Assembly (NCBI GenBank): GCA_002050235.1
Contig: MWST01000038.1
Location: 38,379-102,378 of the forward strand
Length of the DNA: 64,000 nucleotides
Reading direction: 5' to 3'
From: Polyangiaceae bacterium UTPRO1
GTDB lineage: Bacteria; Desulfobacterota; Binatia; UTPRO1
In this document: positions 46,480-54,325 of the stretch, piece by piece
Position numbering within the stretch: the stretch's first letter is position 1
How the letters are laid out: the number at the start of each line of letters is the position of its first letter
Translations under genes and position numbers: made by a program
Notes under the pieces: generated by a model
Database searches by the model: none
What the model saw: the letters and a program-made list of their open reading frames with translations, nothing else
What the model was told of the DNA's origin: nothing

Positions 46480-47349
46480 ATGCTCGCCAGCAGCGACGGG
46501 ATCCCGACCACGCACACCGGCAGGCTGCCGCGCCCGCCGGCGCTCCTCGACCGGCGCGTACGCCCGAGCCGGCGCGGCCGCCACCCGGCCCTGGGGCGAC
46601 GGCTGCTGGTCGTCGCCTGCCTCGGCGCGGCGGCGCTGGCGACTACCGTCGGCGCCGCCCCGCCCGGCGGCGCGGCGCCGGCTGCGACCGCCGCGGCGGC
46701 GCCGCAGCCGCACGCTACCGCAGCCACCTTCGCGGCGACGCCCGGGAGCAGGCAAGACTTCTCCGACGTCGCGCAGTGGAGCCGCATCTTCGACGATCCC
46801 GCGCGCGACGCCTGGCAGAAGCCGCGCGAGCTGATCGCGGCGCTCGGGCTCGAACCGGGCATGTGGGTCGCCGATCTCGGCGCCGGCACCGGCTATTTCA
46901 GCCGCTGGCTCGACGCCGCCGTGCGCGCCCCGACCCCGGGCAGCGCCGGCGGCGTCGTCTTCGCCGTCGACATCGAGCCGGGCTTCGTCGCCCATCTCCG
47001 CACCCGCGCCGAGGAGGAGCGGACGGCGACCGTCATCCCCGTGCTCGCGTCCAAGGACGATCCGCGGCTGCCGCCGGGAGCGCTCGATCTGGTGCTGATC
47101 GCCGATACCTTCCACCACCTCGACGACCGCGGCGCCTACCTGCGGCGGCTCGGTGCGGCGCTGAAACCGTCGGGGCGCATCGCCGTCGTCGACTGGAAGG
47201 CCGAGCCGCGCCCGGTCGGACCGCCGCCCGACCACGCGCTCGCCCGCGATCAGGTGATCGCGGAGATGCGCGCAGTCGGCTGGCGTCTCGTCGACGAACC
47301 GGCGCTCCTGCCGTACCAGTACGTGCTGATCTTCGCCGCCAACCGTTGA
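46480..47349 (+). CDS. exported or membrane-anchored class I SAM-dependent methyltransferase
   Basis: The 289-residue protein has a basic N terminus and a hydrophobic segment (RRLLVVACLGAAALATTVGAA, about 44-64) that looks like a signal peptide or anchor, an Ala/Pro linker, and then a Rossmann methyltransferase domain: WVADLGAGTGYFSRWL (motif I), VVFAVDIEPG (post I), LDLVLIADTFHHLDDRGAYL (motif IV) and LKPSGRIAVVDWKAEPRP. Methyltransferases of this type with a leader peptide occur in several Gram-negative groups; the substrate is unknown. The exact start among several upstream codons is uncertain. A TTGACA at 46445-46450 lacks a matching -10. Confidence 0.7.
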   Translation: MLASSDGIPTTHTGRLPRPPALLDRRVRPSRRGRHPALGRRLLVVACLGAAALATTVGAAPPGGAAPAATAAAAPQPHATAATFAATPGSRQDFSDVAQWSRIFDDPARDAWQKPRELIAALGLEPGMWVADLGAGTGYFSRWLDAAVRAPTPGSAGGVVFAVDIEPGFVAHLRTRAEEERTATVIPVLASKDDPRLPPGALDLVLIADTFHHLDDRGAYLRRLGAALKPSGRIAVVDWKAEPRPVGPPPDHALARDQVIAEMRAVGWRLVDEPALLPYQYVLIFAANR

Positions 47350-47354
47350 AGCCC

Positions 47355-48554
47355 ATGGGTCGGCGCGCGCTCAACGCCCGCATGCCGTCTCCGGCCGCGC
47401 TCGCTGTCTCCGTGCTCCTGGCCCTAGCCGGTTGCCGGACGGCGACCGCGGGTCCGCGCGCGGTCCCGGCGCCGGCAGCGGTCGCGGCCGGGGTGCAGCT
47501 CACGCGCGTCGCCGCCGGCCTCGCCAAGCCCGTCGCCCTCGCCGTCGCTCCGGGTGACGACGGCGGACGGCTCTTCGTGGCCGAGCAGACCGGCGCCATC
47601 CGCATCGTCCGCAACGGCGAGGTGGCAGCGACGCCCTTTCTCGACCTCACGAGCCGGGTCTCGGCGAGCGCCGGCACCGCCAACTCCGAGCAGGGCCTGC
47701 TCGGCCTCGCCTTCCACCCTGCCTTCGCCGAGAACCGCCGCTTCTTCGTGAACCTCACCGACCGCAAGGGCGACACCCGCATCCTCTCCTTTGCGGTCGC
47801 CGCCGGCGATCCCGAGCGCGCCGACCCGGCGAGCGAGCGCGAGGTCATGCACGTCGCCCAGCCCTACGCCAACCACAACGGCGGCCACCTCGCCTTCGGC
47901 CCCGACGGCCGGCTCTACGTAGGGCTCGGCGACGGCGGCTTCGCCGGCGATCCGCACGGCAACGGCCAGAACCCGGAGGCGACGCTCGGCAAGATGTGGG
48001 CGCTCGCGGTCGGCGGCGACGGCGCGCCGACGGCGCCGCCCCGCATGGTCGCGCTCGGGCTTCGCAATCCCTGGCGCTACAGCTTCGATCGCGCCAGCGG
48101 CGACCTCTGGATCGCCGACGTCGGCCAGAACCGCTTCGAGGAGGTCGACGTGCTGACGCCGGCGATGCGGACGGCCGCGGCGCCGGTCAACTTCGGCTGG
48201 AACAGCGTCGAGGGACTGCACTGCTTCCGCGGCCCGACCTGCGACCAGAGCGCCTTCACGGCGCCGGTCGTCGAGTACGGCCACGCCGAGGGCTGCTCGA
48301 TCGTCGGCGGCTATGTCTATCGCGGCCGGCGGCTTCCCGCCCTCGTCGGCCGCTACTTCTTCGCCGACTACTGCACGGCGCTGATCCGCAGCCTGGTGTG
48401 GGACGGCACGACGGTGCGCGACGTCTGGGACTGGCGCGACGCGCTCGATCCCGAGCACCGGCTGGCGCAGCTCTCCTCGTTCGGCGAGGACGCGGCCGGC
48501 GAGCTCTACCTGCTGTCGCTAAGCGGCGACGTCTACCGCTTCGACCCGCGCTGA
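47355..48554 (+). CDS. PQQ-dependent sugar dehydrogenase-like lipoprotein
   Basis: The 399-residue protein has a lipoprotein signal (VSVLLALAGC, Cys27) and the six-bladed glucose/sorbosone dehydrogenase propeller: GLAKPVALAVAPGDDGGRLFV, SEQGLLGLAFHPAFAENRRFFVN, AQPYANHNGGHLAFGPDGRLYVGLGDGG, NPWRYSFDRASGDLWIADVGQNRFEEV, NFGWNSVEGLHCF and EYGHAEGCSIVGGYVYRG. The NHNGG His and the IADVGQN region correspond to PQQ/calcium sites in soluble glucose dehydrogenase. It would oxidise aldose sugars in the periplasm. It follows the methyltransferase gene by 5 nt. A second ATG at 47382 would give a more typical signal-peptide length. Confidence 0.83.
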   Translation: MGRRALNARMPSPAALAVSVLLALAGCRTATAGPRAVPAPAAVAAGVQLTRVAAGLAKPVALAVAPGDDGGRLFVAEQTGAIRIVRNGEVAATPFLDLTSRVSASAGTANSEQGLLGLAFHPAFAENRRFFVNLTDRKGDTRILSFAVAAGDPERADPASEREVMHVAQPYANHNGGHLAFGPDGRLYVGLGDGGFAGDPHGNGQNPEATLGKMWALAVGGDGAPTAPPRMVALGLRNPWRYSFDRASGDLWIADVGQNRFEEVDVLTPAMRTAAAPVNFGWNSVEGLHCFRGPTCDQSAFTAPVVEYGHAEGCSIVGGYVYRGRRLPALVGRYFFADYCTALIRSLVWDGTTVRDVWDWRDALDPEHRLAQLSSFGEDAAGELYLLSLSGDVYRFDPR

Positions 48555-48580
48555 GCCGAGCCGCGCCGCGGGCGTGCCGC

Positions 48581-49555
48581 TCACGGTATCAGGACGACCT
48601 TGCCGCGCACGCGCCGCTCCGCCAGGTCGTTCAGCGCCTCGGCGACGCGCGCGAACGGGTACCGGGCCGAGATGCGGGGCTTCAGCTTGCCGGTCACGTA
48701 CCAGTCCATGAGCTCGCGGACGTTCGCCTGGTGCCGCGCCGGTTCGCGCACCGTGAACGAGCCCCAGAAGACGCCGATGATCTGCGCCCCTTTGAGCAGG
48801 ACGAGATTCAGCGGGATCTTGGGAATCGGGCCGGCGGCGAAGCCGATCACCAGGAACCGCCCCTCCCAGGCGATCGCGCGCAGCGCCGGCTCGGAGAAGT
48901 CGCCGCCGACCGGGTCGTAGACGACGTCGACGCCGGCGCCGCCGGTGAGCGCTTTGACGCGCTCCTTCAGGTCTTCCCGCGCATAGTCGATGACCTCGTC
49001 GGCGCCGTGCTCGCGGCAGACCGCGAGCTTCGCGGCCGACGACGCCGCCGCGATCACCTTCGCACCCATCGCCTTCCCGAGCTCGACCGCGGCGAGCCCG
49101 ACGCCGCCGGCGGCGCCGAGGACCAGCAGGGACTCGCCGGGCGCGAGTCGGGCGCGATCCTTGAGCGCGTAGTGCGACGTGCCGTAGGTGAAGAGGAACG
49201 CCGCGGCGACGTCGAACGACATCGCCTCCGGGATCGGCACGCAGAGACGAGCGTCGATCGCCAGCTCCTCGGCGAAGCCGCCGAAGCCGGGGGCGCCGAG
49301 CACCCGGTCGCCGGGCTTCAGGGTGGTCACCGCGGCTCCGACCGCCTTCACCACGCCCGCCACCTCGCCGCCGGGCGTGAACGGCAGCGGCGGCTTGAAC
49401 TGGTACTTGTTCTCGATGACCAGCAGATCGGGAAAATTGACCCCGCACGCCGCGACGTCGAGCAGCACCTGCTGATCGCCGATCGCCGGCGTCGGCAGCT
49501 CCTCGACGACGAGGCGTTCCGGCGGTCCGAACTCCTTGCAAACCACGGCGCGCAT
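48581..49555 (-). CDS. NADPH:quinone oxidoreductase-family protein (zinc-free MDR)
   Basis: The 324-residue protein has the MDR catalytic fold without zinc ligands: VVEELPTPAIGDQQVLLDVAACGVNFPDLLVIENKYQ, then FTPGGEVAGVVKAVGAAV, GTSHYALKDRARLAPGESLLVLGAAGGVGLAAVELGKAMGA (NADPH binding), and DVVYDPVGGDFSEPALRAIAWEGRFLVIGFA. Such enzymes reduce quinones or enones with NADPH. The ATG at 49555 has GGAGGACACGC upstream. It converges with the sugar dehydrogenase gene. Confidence 0.88.
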   Translation of the reverse strand: MRAVVCKEFGPPERLVVEELPTPAIGDQQVLLDVAACGVNFPDLLVIENKYQFKPPLPFTPGGEVAGVVKAVGAAVTTLKPGDRVLGAPGFGGFAEELAIDARLCVPIPEAMSFDVAAAFLFTYGTSHYALKDRARLAPGESLLVLGAAGGVGLAAVELGKAMGAKVIAAASSAAKLAVCREHGADEVIDYAREDLKERVKALTGGAGVDVVYDPVGGDFSEPALRAIAWEGRFLVIGFAAGPIPKIPLNLVLLKGAQIIGVFWGSFTVREPARHQANVRELMDWYVTGKLKPRISARYPFARVAEALNDLAERRVRGKVVLIP

Positions 49556-49858
49556 GCGTGTCCTCCGGGGCGCGGTTGTGGCAGGAGCAGCGGGTCCGCG
49601 CAAACCGCGCCGCGCGTCCGCCGCAATCAGCAAGGACTGGCGGCGGCTCTCGAGTCGGCGGCAGCGCTGCCGCCGCGCCGACCGCGCCACCGCGCCGACT
49701 CGCCGGCCGCAGCCGACGGCTCCCCCGCGCCGGCCCCGCCACGATGCCGGCGCGTTGGCGCCACCGCGCCGACGCGTCCGCCGCAGCCGCCGACGGCCGG
49801 CGCAGCCGACGCTACGGCCGCAGCCGACGACGGCCGCGGCCGCTCGGCCCGCTAGCGC
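49556..49858. repeat. gene-free 303-bp tract of degenerate GC-rich repeats
   Basis: No gene is supported here. From about 49665 the sequence is made of overlapping imperfect copies of GCCGCAGCCGACGG (for example near 49698, 49787, 49806 and 49822) and of CCGCGCCGAC/CACCGCGCCGAC. They lie between the quinone oxidoreductase start and the end of the HIT gene, both on the minus strand. It may be a decayed tandem repeat or a bacterial interspersed element. Confidence 0.5.
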
Positions 49859-50224
49859 TCAGCGCCGGGTCGGGATCACGTGGCGCACGCCGCCCCGCGG
49901 ATCGGGGTGGTCGCCGGTGTAGCGGGGGATCAGGTGGAAGTAGGTGTGCGGCACCACCTGTCCGGCGGCAGCACCCTCGTTGACGCCGACGTTGTAGCCG
50001 TCGGGCCGATGCTGCTTGGCGAGGTGCTCGCGCTCGGCGCGCAGCAGCGCGTGGCAGGCCGCCACCTCCGCGTTCGTGAGGTCGAAATAGCTCTCGCTGT
50101 GACGCTTCGGGATGACCAGGGTATGGCCGGGGGACGCGGGTTCCAGGTCGCGCACCACCACCGCCAGCTCGTTCTCTGCGAGCACCCGATCGCCCAGGTC
50201 ACAGAAGGGACACGCGTCGCTCAT
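49859..50224 (-). CDS. HIT-family protein with altered histidine triad
   Basis: The 121-residue protein has the HIT fold: CPFCDLGDRVLAENELAVVVRDLEPASPGHTLVIPKRH, then GYNVGVNEGAAAGQVVPHTYFHLIPRYTGD and the branch-typical DPRGGVRHVIP tail. The usual triad H-x-H-x-H reads His93-x-Tyr95-x-His97, so the central His, normally the nucleophile in nucleotidyl transfer or hydrolysis, is replaced by Tyr. It may keep nucleotide binding but lose hydrolase activity, or Tyr may act instead. Cys5 and Cys8 (CPFC) could bind zinc. The ATG is preceded by GGAAGGAACGACCC. Confidence 0.85.
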   Translation of the reverse strand: MSDACPFCDLGDRVLAENELAVVVRDLEPASPGHTLVIPKRHSESYFDLTNAEVAACHALLRAEREHLAKQHRPDGYNVGVNEGAAAGQVVPHTYFHLIPRYTGDHPDPRGGVRHVIPTRR

Positions 50225-50395
50225 GGGTCGTTCCTTCCGCTGGCTTGGATCTTGGGCAGGCCTCCCAGGCTAGGCGAGAGTGGACGCGGGATCAATCCGG
50301 CGCGGGGGCGGTGTCGTCGGCGGCGCCGGGCGGCAGTGGGCGATGCGGCGGTCCCGTCTCGACGATCGCCAGGGAGTATGCGACACGCTCCCGCC

Positions 50396-51439
50396 ATGAA
50401 GCCAGCCGCTCTCCTAGTCCCGACCGTGCTCCTGGCGGCACTCGCCGCAAGCGGCTGCCAAGGCCCCGCGGCGACGACCACTGCCGCCACCTCCAAGGCC
50501 ACGGCGGCGCCGACAGAAAGCGCGTGGACGCGCAGCGAGCCCGGCGTCGGCGCCATCCGCGTCGTGGTCGTCGACCCGCGCGACGGCGCGACGCTCTACG
50601 CCGCCACCAGCGACGGCGTCGTCAAGAGCAGCGACGGCGGCGGCCGCTGGCGGCCGACCGGCACCCTCGCGACCCGCGACACCCGCGCCCTCGCCATCGA
50701 CCCCCGGGCGCCGGACGTCCTCTACGCCGGCTCGGCGAACGGGATCGTGTCGAAGTCGACGGACGGCGGCGCCACCTGGCGCGCCCTCGAGGTCGCGATC
50801 ACGAAGCGCGTCCCCGTGCGCGCCCTGGTGGTCGACCCGACGAGCTCGGAGACCGTCTACGCCGCGATCCCGCTCTCGGGCGTCCTCAAGACGAGCGACG
50901 GCGGCAGCACCTGGAAGCCCGCCGTCGCCGGCCTCGCCGAGCTCGACGTGCGGGCGCTCGCCGTCGACCCGAGCGCCCCCGCGGTCCTCTATGCCGGCAC
51001 CAGCGGCAAGGGCATCTTCAAGAGCAGCGACGGCGGCGCCACCTGGAAGGCCAGCAACGTCGGCCTCGGCAACATGGTGATCCGAGCGCTCGCCGTCGAT
51101 CCGAAGACGCCGCAGACGCTCTACACCGGCACGACCGGGCTCGGCGTCTTCCGCAGCCGCGACGGCGCCGCGACGTGGAGCGCCGCCGCCTCCGGCCTCG
51201 CCAGCAAGGTGATCGCGAGCCTCGCCATCGACCCGAGCGCCCCGGCGACGATCTACGTCGGCGCCGCCGACGGCGCGCTCGCGAAGACCACCGACGGCGG
51301 CGACCATTGGATCGACATCCGTCCGGACACCCGCCGCCACATCTGGACGATCGCCGTCGACCCGCGAGCTCCCGGAACCGTCTACGCCGGCACCGCGGGC
51401 GACGGCATCTTCAAGAGCACTACCGGGGGCGAGCCTTGA
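50396..51439 (+). CDS. seven-repeat beta-propeller lipoprotein (BNR/sortilin-like)
   Basis: The 347-residue protein has a lipoprotein signal (VLLAALAASGC, Cys21), a Thr/Ala linker and seven repeats of about 43 residues with the consensus (V/I)RALAVDP-x-APATLYAG-x4-GIFKSSDGGATW. Seven copies should close one seven-bladed propeller. The SSDGGATW motif is the Asp-box (BNR) turn. Proteins of this type bind ligands or act as photosystem-assembly-factor-like or sortilin-like scaffolds; no enzyme active site is visible. The repeats are also clear in DNA (about 129-bp period), so copy number may vary by recombination. The gene is followed closely by a CAP-domain gene on the same strand. Confidence 0.82.
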   Translation: MKPAALLVPTVLLAALAASGCQGPAATTTAATSKATAAPTESAWTRSEPGVGAIRVVVVDPRDGATLYAATSDGVVKSSDGGGRWRPTGTLATRDTRALAIDPRAPDVLYAGSANGIVSKSTDGGATWRALEVAITKRVPVRALVVDPTSSETVYAAIPLSGVLKTSDGGSTWKPAVAGLAELDVRALAVDPSAPAVLYAGTSGKGIFKSSDGGATWKASNVGLGNMVIRALAVDPKTPQTLYTGTTGLGVFRSRDGAATWSAAASGLASKVIASLAIDPSAPATIYVGAADGALAKTTDGGDHWIDIRPDTRRHIWTIAVDPRAPGTVYAGTAGDGIFKSTTGGEP

Positions 51440-51476
51440 GCGCGCCGCCGCCGCGCCCGCTCCCGAAGCGCCGCCG

Positions 51477-51998
51477 ATGACCCGCCGCCACCGCTACCCG
51501 CCGCGAGCACCGCACCGCGGCCTCCGCGCCGCCGTGCTCGTCGCCGCCATCGTCGTTGCCGGAGGCGCCGTCGTCGGCGCCGGTCCGCTGCCGCCCGCGA
51601 GCACGCCCGCTGCCGCGCTCCGCCCCTGCCCCGCCGCCGACGCGAGCGGCGTCGTCACCCGCGTCAACGAAGCCCGGCGCCGCGCCGGCCTTCCCGGCCT
51701 CGGCATCGACACCAACCTCGCGCGCATCGCCGCCGCCCGCTCGGCAGCGATGGCCTTCGAGCGCCGCCTCTCGCACCGCGGCTGGAAGCAAGCGCTACGC
51801 GACGCCGGCCTCCGCGACCCCGCCCTCGGCGAGAACATCGCCTACAACTACGACGACGCCGCCGCCGTCACCGCCGGCTGGATGCGCAGCTCCGGCCACC
51901 GCGCCAACATTCTGCGCCCCATCTTCGCGCGCACCGGCGTCGGCTGCGTGGTCGACGCCCGCGGCCACCGCTGGTGGACGCAGGTCTTCGCGGGGTGA
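51477..51998 (+). CDS. secreted CAP (SCP/YkwD-like) domain protein
   Basis: The 173-residue protein has an N-terminal basic stretch and signal anchor (LRAAVLVAAIVVAGGAVVGA) and one CAP domain: VVTRVNEARRRAGLPGL, the first metal-pocket His in RRLSHRGW, GENIAYNYDDAA, GWMRSSGHRANILRP (second His) and the closing CVVDARGHRWWTQVFAG. Bacterial CAP proteins are extracellular, often linked to cell envelope or lipid binding; their activity is not settled. It starts 37 nt after the propeller gene and ends within a hairpin. Confidence 0.85.
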   Translation: MTRRHRYPPRAPHRGLRAAVLVAAIVVAGGAVVGAGPLPPASTPAAALRPCPAADASGVVTRVNEARRRAGLPGLGIDTNLARIAAARSAAMAFERRLSHRGWKQALRDAGLRDPALGENIAYNYDDAAAVTAGWMRSSGHRANILRPIFARTGVGCVVDARGHRWWTQVFAG

Positions 51999-52006
51999 AT
52001 ACCCCG
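51991..52006 (+). terminator. hairpin at the stop codon of the CAP gene
   Basis: CGGGGT-GAAT-ACCCCG is a perfect 6-bp stem with a 4-nt loop that includes the TGA stop (51996-51998). It ends the propeller-CAP unit. No U-run is present. Confidence 0.4.
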
Positions 52007-52134
52007 GCGGCCGTCCACGGCTGCCAGGGTCGGCGCTGCCGCCCCCGCTCCCCCGCCACGGCGGATGCCGTAGCAAGCGCCCGGCGCCACCGCCGTTGCG
52101 CTGCCGTCCTATATGATCAGTCTATCTACTCCGG

Positions 52135-52155
52135 AGCGTACGCTTCGCGTTGACA
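52135..52155 (+). promoter_or_regulatory. palindrome and -35 element upstream of the padR operon
   Basis: AGCGTACGCT (52135-52144) is a perfect 10-bp palindrome ending 5 nt before a consensus TTGACA (52150-52155). The -10 region is weak (AAGGAT after 18 nt). An A/T-rich stretch TATATGATCAGTCTATCTA precedes it. This is a plausible site for autoregulation by the PadR protein; the gap 51999-52244 holds nothing else. Confidence 0.4.
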
Positions 52156-52244
52156 GACGACCGTCGCCCCGAGAAGGATCCGCGTACTCTCGCAACCCCC
52201 ATTCCCCAGTGGCGAGGCGCCTGCGGCCTTTCGGAGGAGCTTGC

Positions 52245-52853
52245 ATGCTACTGCGATACGCGATTCTCGGTCTCCTGGACGGACGAGAGCTCCACGGCTA
52301 CCGCATCAAGAGCGTTTTCGAAGACCGGATCGGCCCGACCTGGTCCCTCAATTTCGGCCAGATCTACCAGACGTTGAAGGACCTGCGGCGGCGCGGGCTG
52401 GTCGAAGGGCGCTTCGATCAGGGCGAAGGACACATCGGGCGCTGGGTCTACACGATGACGCCGAAGGGCAGGCGGGCGCTCGATACCTGGCTCAAGCGCT
52501 CCCCGAAGCAGCCGCAGCCGATCCGCGACGAGATCTTCATCCGGCTCCTGGTGCTCGATCGCAAGGATCGCGAAGCGGCGCTCGCGCAGGTGGGTCGCCA
52601 GGAGCACGTCTACCGCGAGCACTTGACCCACCTGACCGCCTATCGTCGGAGCCTCGAGCCGATCGCCACCGAAGAGCGGCTGCTCAATTCCCTGGCCGCC
52701 GACGCCGCGCTTTTTCACGCCGAGGCGCACCTGAAGTGGCTCGAGCACTGCCGCGCCACGCTTTTTTCCTGGGAGCCTGCAACCGTGACCGCGGCCAGCC
52801 CACACCCCCGACCCCAGGCCAGAGCGGCGCGCCCCGCGAAAGCTCCACGATGA
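52245..52853 (+). CDS. PadR family transcriptional regulator
   Basis: The 202-residue protein has the PadR winged helix (MLLRYAILGLLDGRELHGYRIKSVFED, LNFGQIYQTLKDLRRRGLVEG, RWVYTMTPKGRRALDTWL; residues 1-85) and the C-terminal Vir-like helical dimerisation part (90-175, LVLDRKDREAALAQVGRQEHVYREHLTHL). A Pro/Ala/Arg tail follows. PadR proteins usually repress adjacent genes until a small lipophilic ligand binds. GGAGGA lies 7 nt before the ATG. It overlaps the polyprenyl synthase gene (ATGA) and so heads a four-gene operon with an ABC exporter. Confidence 0.9.
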   Translation: MLLRYAILGLLDGRELHGYRIKSVFEDRIGPTWSLNFGQIYQTLKDLRRRGLVEGRFDQGEGHIGRWVYTMTPKGRRALDTWLKRSPKQPQPIRDEIFIRLLVLDRKDREAALAQVGRQEHVYREHLTHLTAYRRSLEPIATEERLLNSLAADAALFHAEAHLKWLEHCRATLFSWEPATVTAASPHPRPQARAARPAKAPR

Positions 52854-54325
52854 CCGACGCCGACGAGTTCATCCGCGCGGTCGAAGCGCGTCTGCGCGAC
52901 GTCATCGGGGAGGCGCCGATAGCCGCACCCGCCGTGCGCTTCCTCGATGCCGGAGGGAAGCGCCTGCGCGCCCGCCTGGTGTGGTGGGCCGCCGTCGCCG
53001 GCGGACGTCCGCTGGCCGGCGATGCGATGGACCGCCTTACCTGCGCCGCCGCCACGATCGAGCTCGCGCACCTGGGCTCCCTCGTCCACGACGACATCGT
53101 CGACGGGGCGCTGACCCGGCGCGGGGTCACGACGCTCCACTGCACGCACGGTGTCCGCCGCGCCACCGACATCGGCGTCGCGATCGCCCACCTCGCGAAC
53201 GCTCGCGCCGCGAGCCTCGGCAGACGCGCGCGACGTTGCGTCCGCCGCGGGCTCCTGGCGACCTGCCGGGGACAGATCCGCGAGCTCGCGCTGCCGTACG
53301 TCCGCACCTCGCCGCACGCACGCCTCGCCGTGATGCGGGAAAAGACCGGCGCCTTCTTTCAGCTCGCTGCCGACCTCGGCGCGATCCTGGGGGGAGCCGA
53401 CGCGGCGTCGCGGGCGGCGATCGGGCGCTTCGCCCGGCGCTTCGGCGTCGCCTTCCAGATCGCCGACGACGTGCTCGACCTCAGCGGCGACCCCGCCGTC
53501 CTCGGGAGAACGAACGGCGCCGATCTGCGCGACGGCGTCTTCACGCTGCCCGTGCTGCTGGCCGCCGATCCCGAGGGCCGGCTCGCCGTCGAGCTCGACC
53601 GTGTACGCCGGACCGGCAGCGCCGACGCCGTCGCTGCGGCCGCCGCTCGGGTGATCGCCGGCGGTGGGATCGCGGCCGCGCGCGCGGCCGCGGCGTGGTG
53701 GCTCTCCCGGGCCCTCGCGGCGCTGACGCCGCTTCCCGACCCGAGAGCCAGGGCCGAACTCGGCGATCTCGCGCGCCGCAACGTGCGCCGCGGCCTGCAG
53801 CCGGGCGTGCCGCGGTTCACCGCCGATCGGCCGCCGCTCACGGCCGCGCCGCCGCCTGCGGCGCCATTCGCGGCTTTGCACCCGCTCCCTGGGAACGCGG
53901 CGCTGCGCCTGTCGCCACGCCTGGCGCACGTGCTGGACTGGTTCCATCCGGGTCTGGCGGCGCTGACCGCGGCCCGGGCGGACGCGGTCGCCGAGCGCCG
54001 CCGCCGCCTCGAACAACGCCTGTGCCGGGGGCGGCAATGGTCGCCGCCGGCGCGCCTAGCGGCCGAGGCCATCGCCCTCGCCCACGCCCTCGTGGACGGC
54101 TCGCGCCTGGAGGCCGATCCGACGTGGACGCTCGCCCTGATCGACGCCCTCCACTGCGCGGCGATCGGCTTCCTTGCCTCGGCGCCGACCGCCGACGAGC
54201 ACGCCCGCATGGCGGCGCGTGCTCGCCGGCTCATGGAGACGGACCGAGCGGACGCGGAGCGCGCGTGCGCCCTCGCCCGCAGCCGCGCAGCTCCGGCGTT
54301 ACCGGCGCTCCCGAGTCCGGCGTGA
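52850..54325 (+). CDS. polyprenyl diphosphate synthase with unexplained C-terminal extension
   Basis: The 491-residue protein has an isoprenyl synthase domain (1-315): GGKRLRARL (35-43), the first Asp-rich motif DDIVD (81-85) with RRG, the substrate Lys in EKTGAFFQLAADLGA, the second motif FQIADDVLD (202-210) and LRDGVFTLPVLLA, where the family's Lys before G-x-DLR is Arg220. It should condense isopentenyl diphosphate with an allylic primer. Residues 320-491 follow as a Pro/Ala linker and a helical domain (RLAHVLDWFHPGLAALTAARADAV, LAAEAIALAHALVDGSRLEADP) that I do not recognise. The gene lies between padR and the ABC permease, both joined by 4-nt overlaps. Confidence 0.82.
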   Translation: MTDADEFIRAVEARLRDVIGEAPIAAPAVRFLDAGGKRLRARLVWWAAVAGGRPLAGDAMDRLTCAAATIELAHLGSLVHDDIVDGALTRRGVTTLHCTHGVRRATDIGVAIAHLANARAASLGRRARRCVRRGLLATCRGQIRELALPYVRTSPHARLAVMREKTGAFFQLAADLGAILGGADAASRAAIGRFARRFGVAFQIADDVLDLSGDPAVLGRTNGADLRDGVFTLPVLLAADPEGRLAVELDRVRRTGSADAVAAAAARVIAGGGIAAARAAAAWWLSRALAALTPLPDPRARAELGDLARRNVRRGLQPGVPRFTADRPPLTAAPPPAAPFAALHPLPGNAALRLSPRLAHVLDWFHPGLAALTAARADAVAERRRRLEQRLCRGRQWSPPARLAAEAIALAHALVDGSRLEADPTWTLALIDALHCAAIGFLASAPTADEHARMAARARRLMETDRADAERACALARSRAAPALPALPSPA

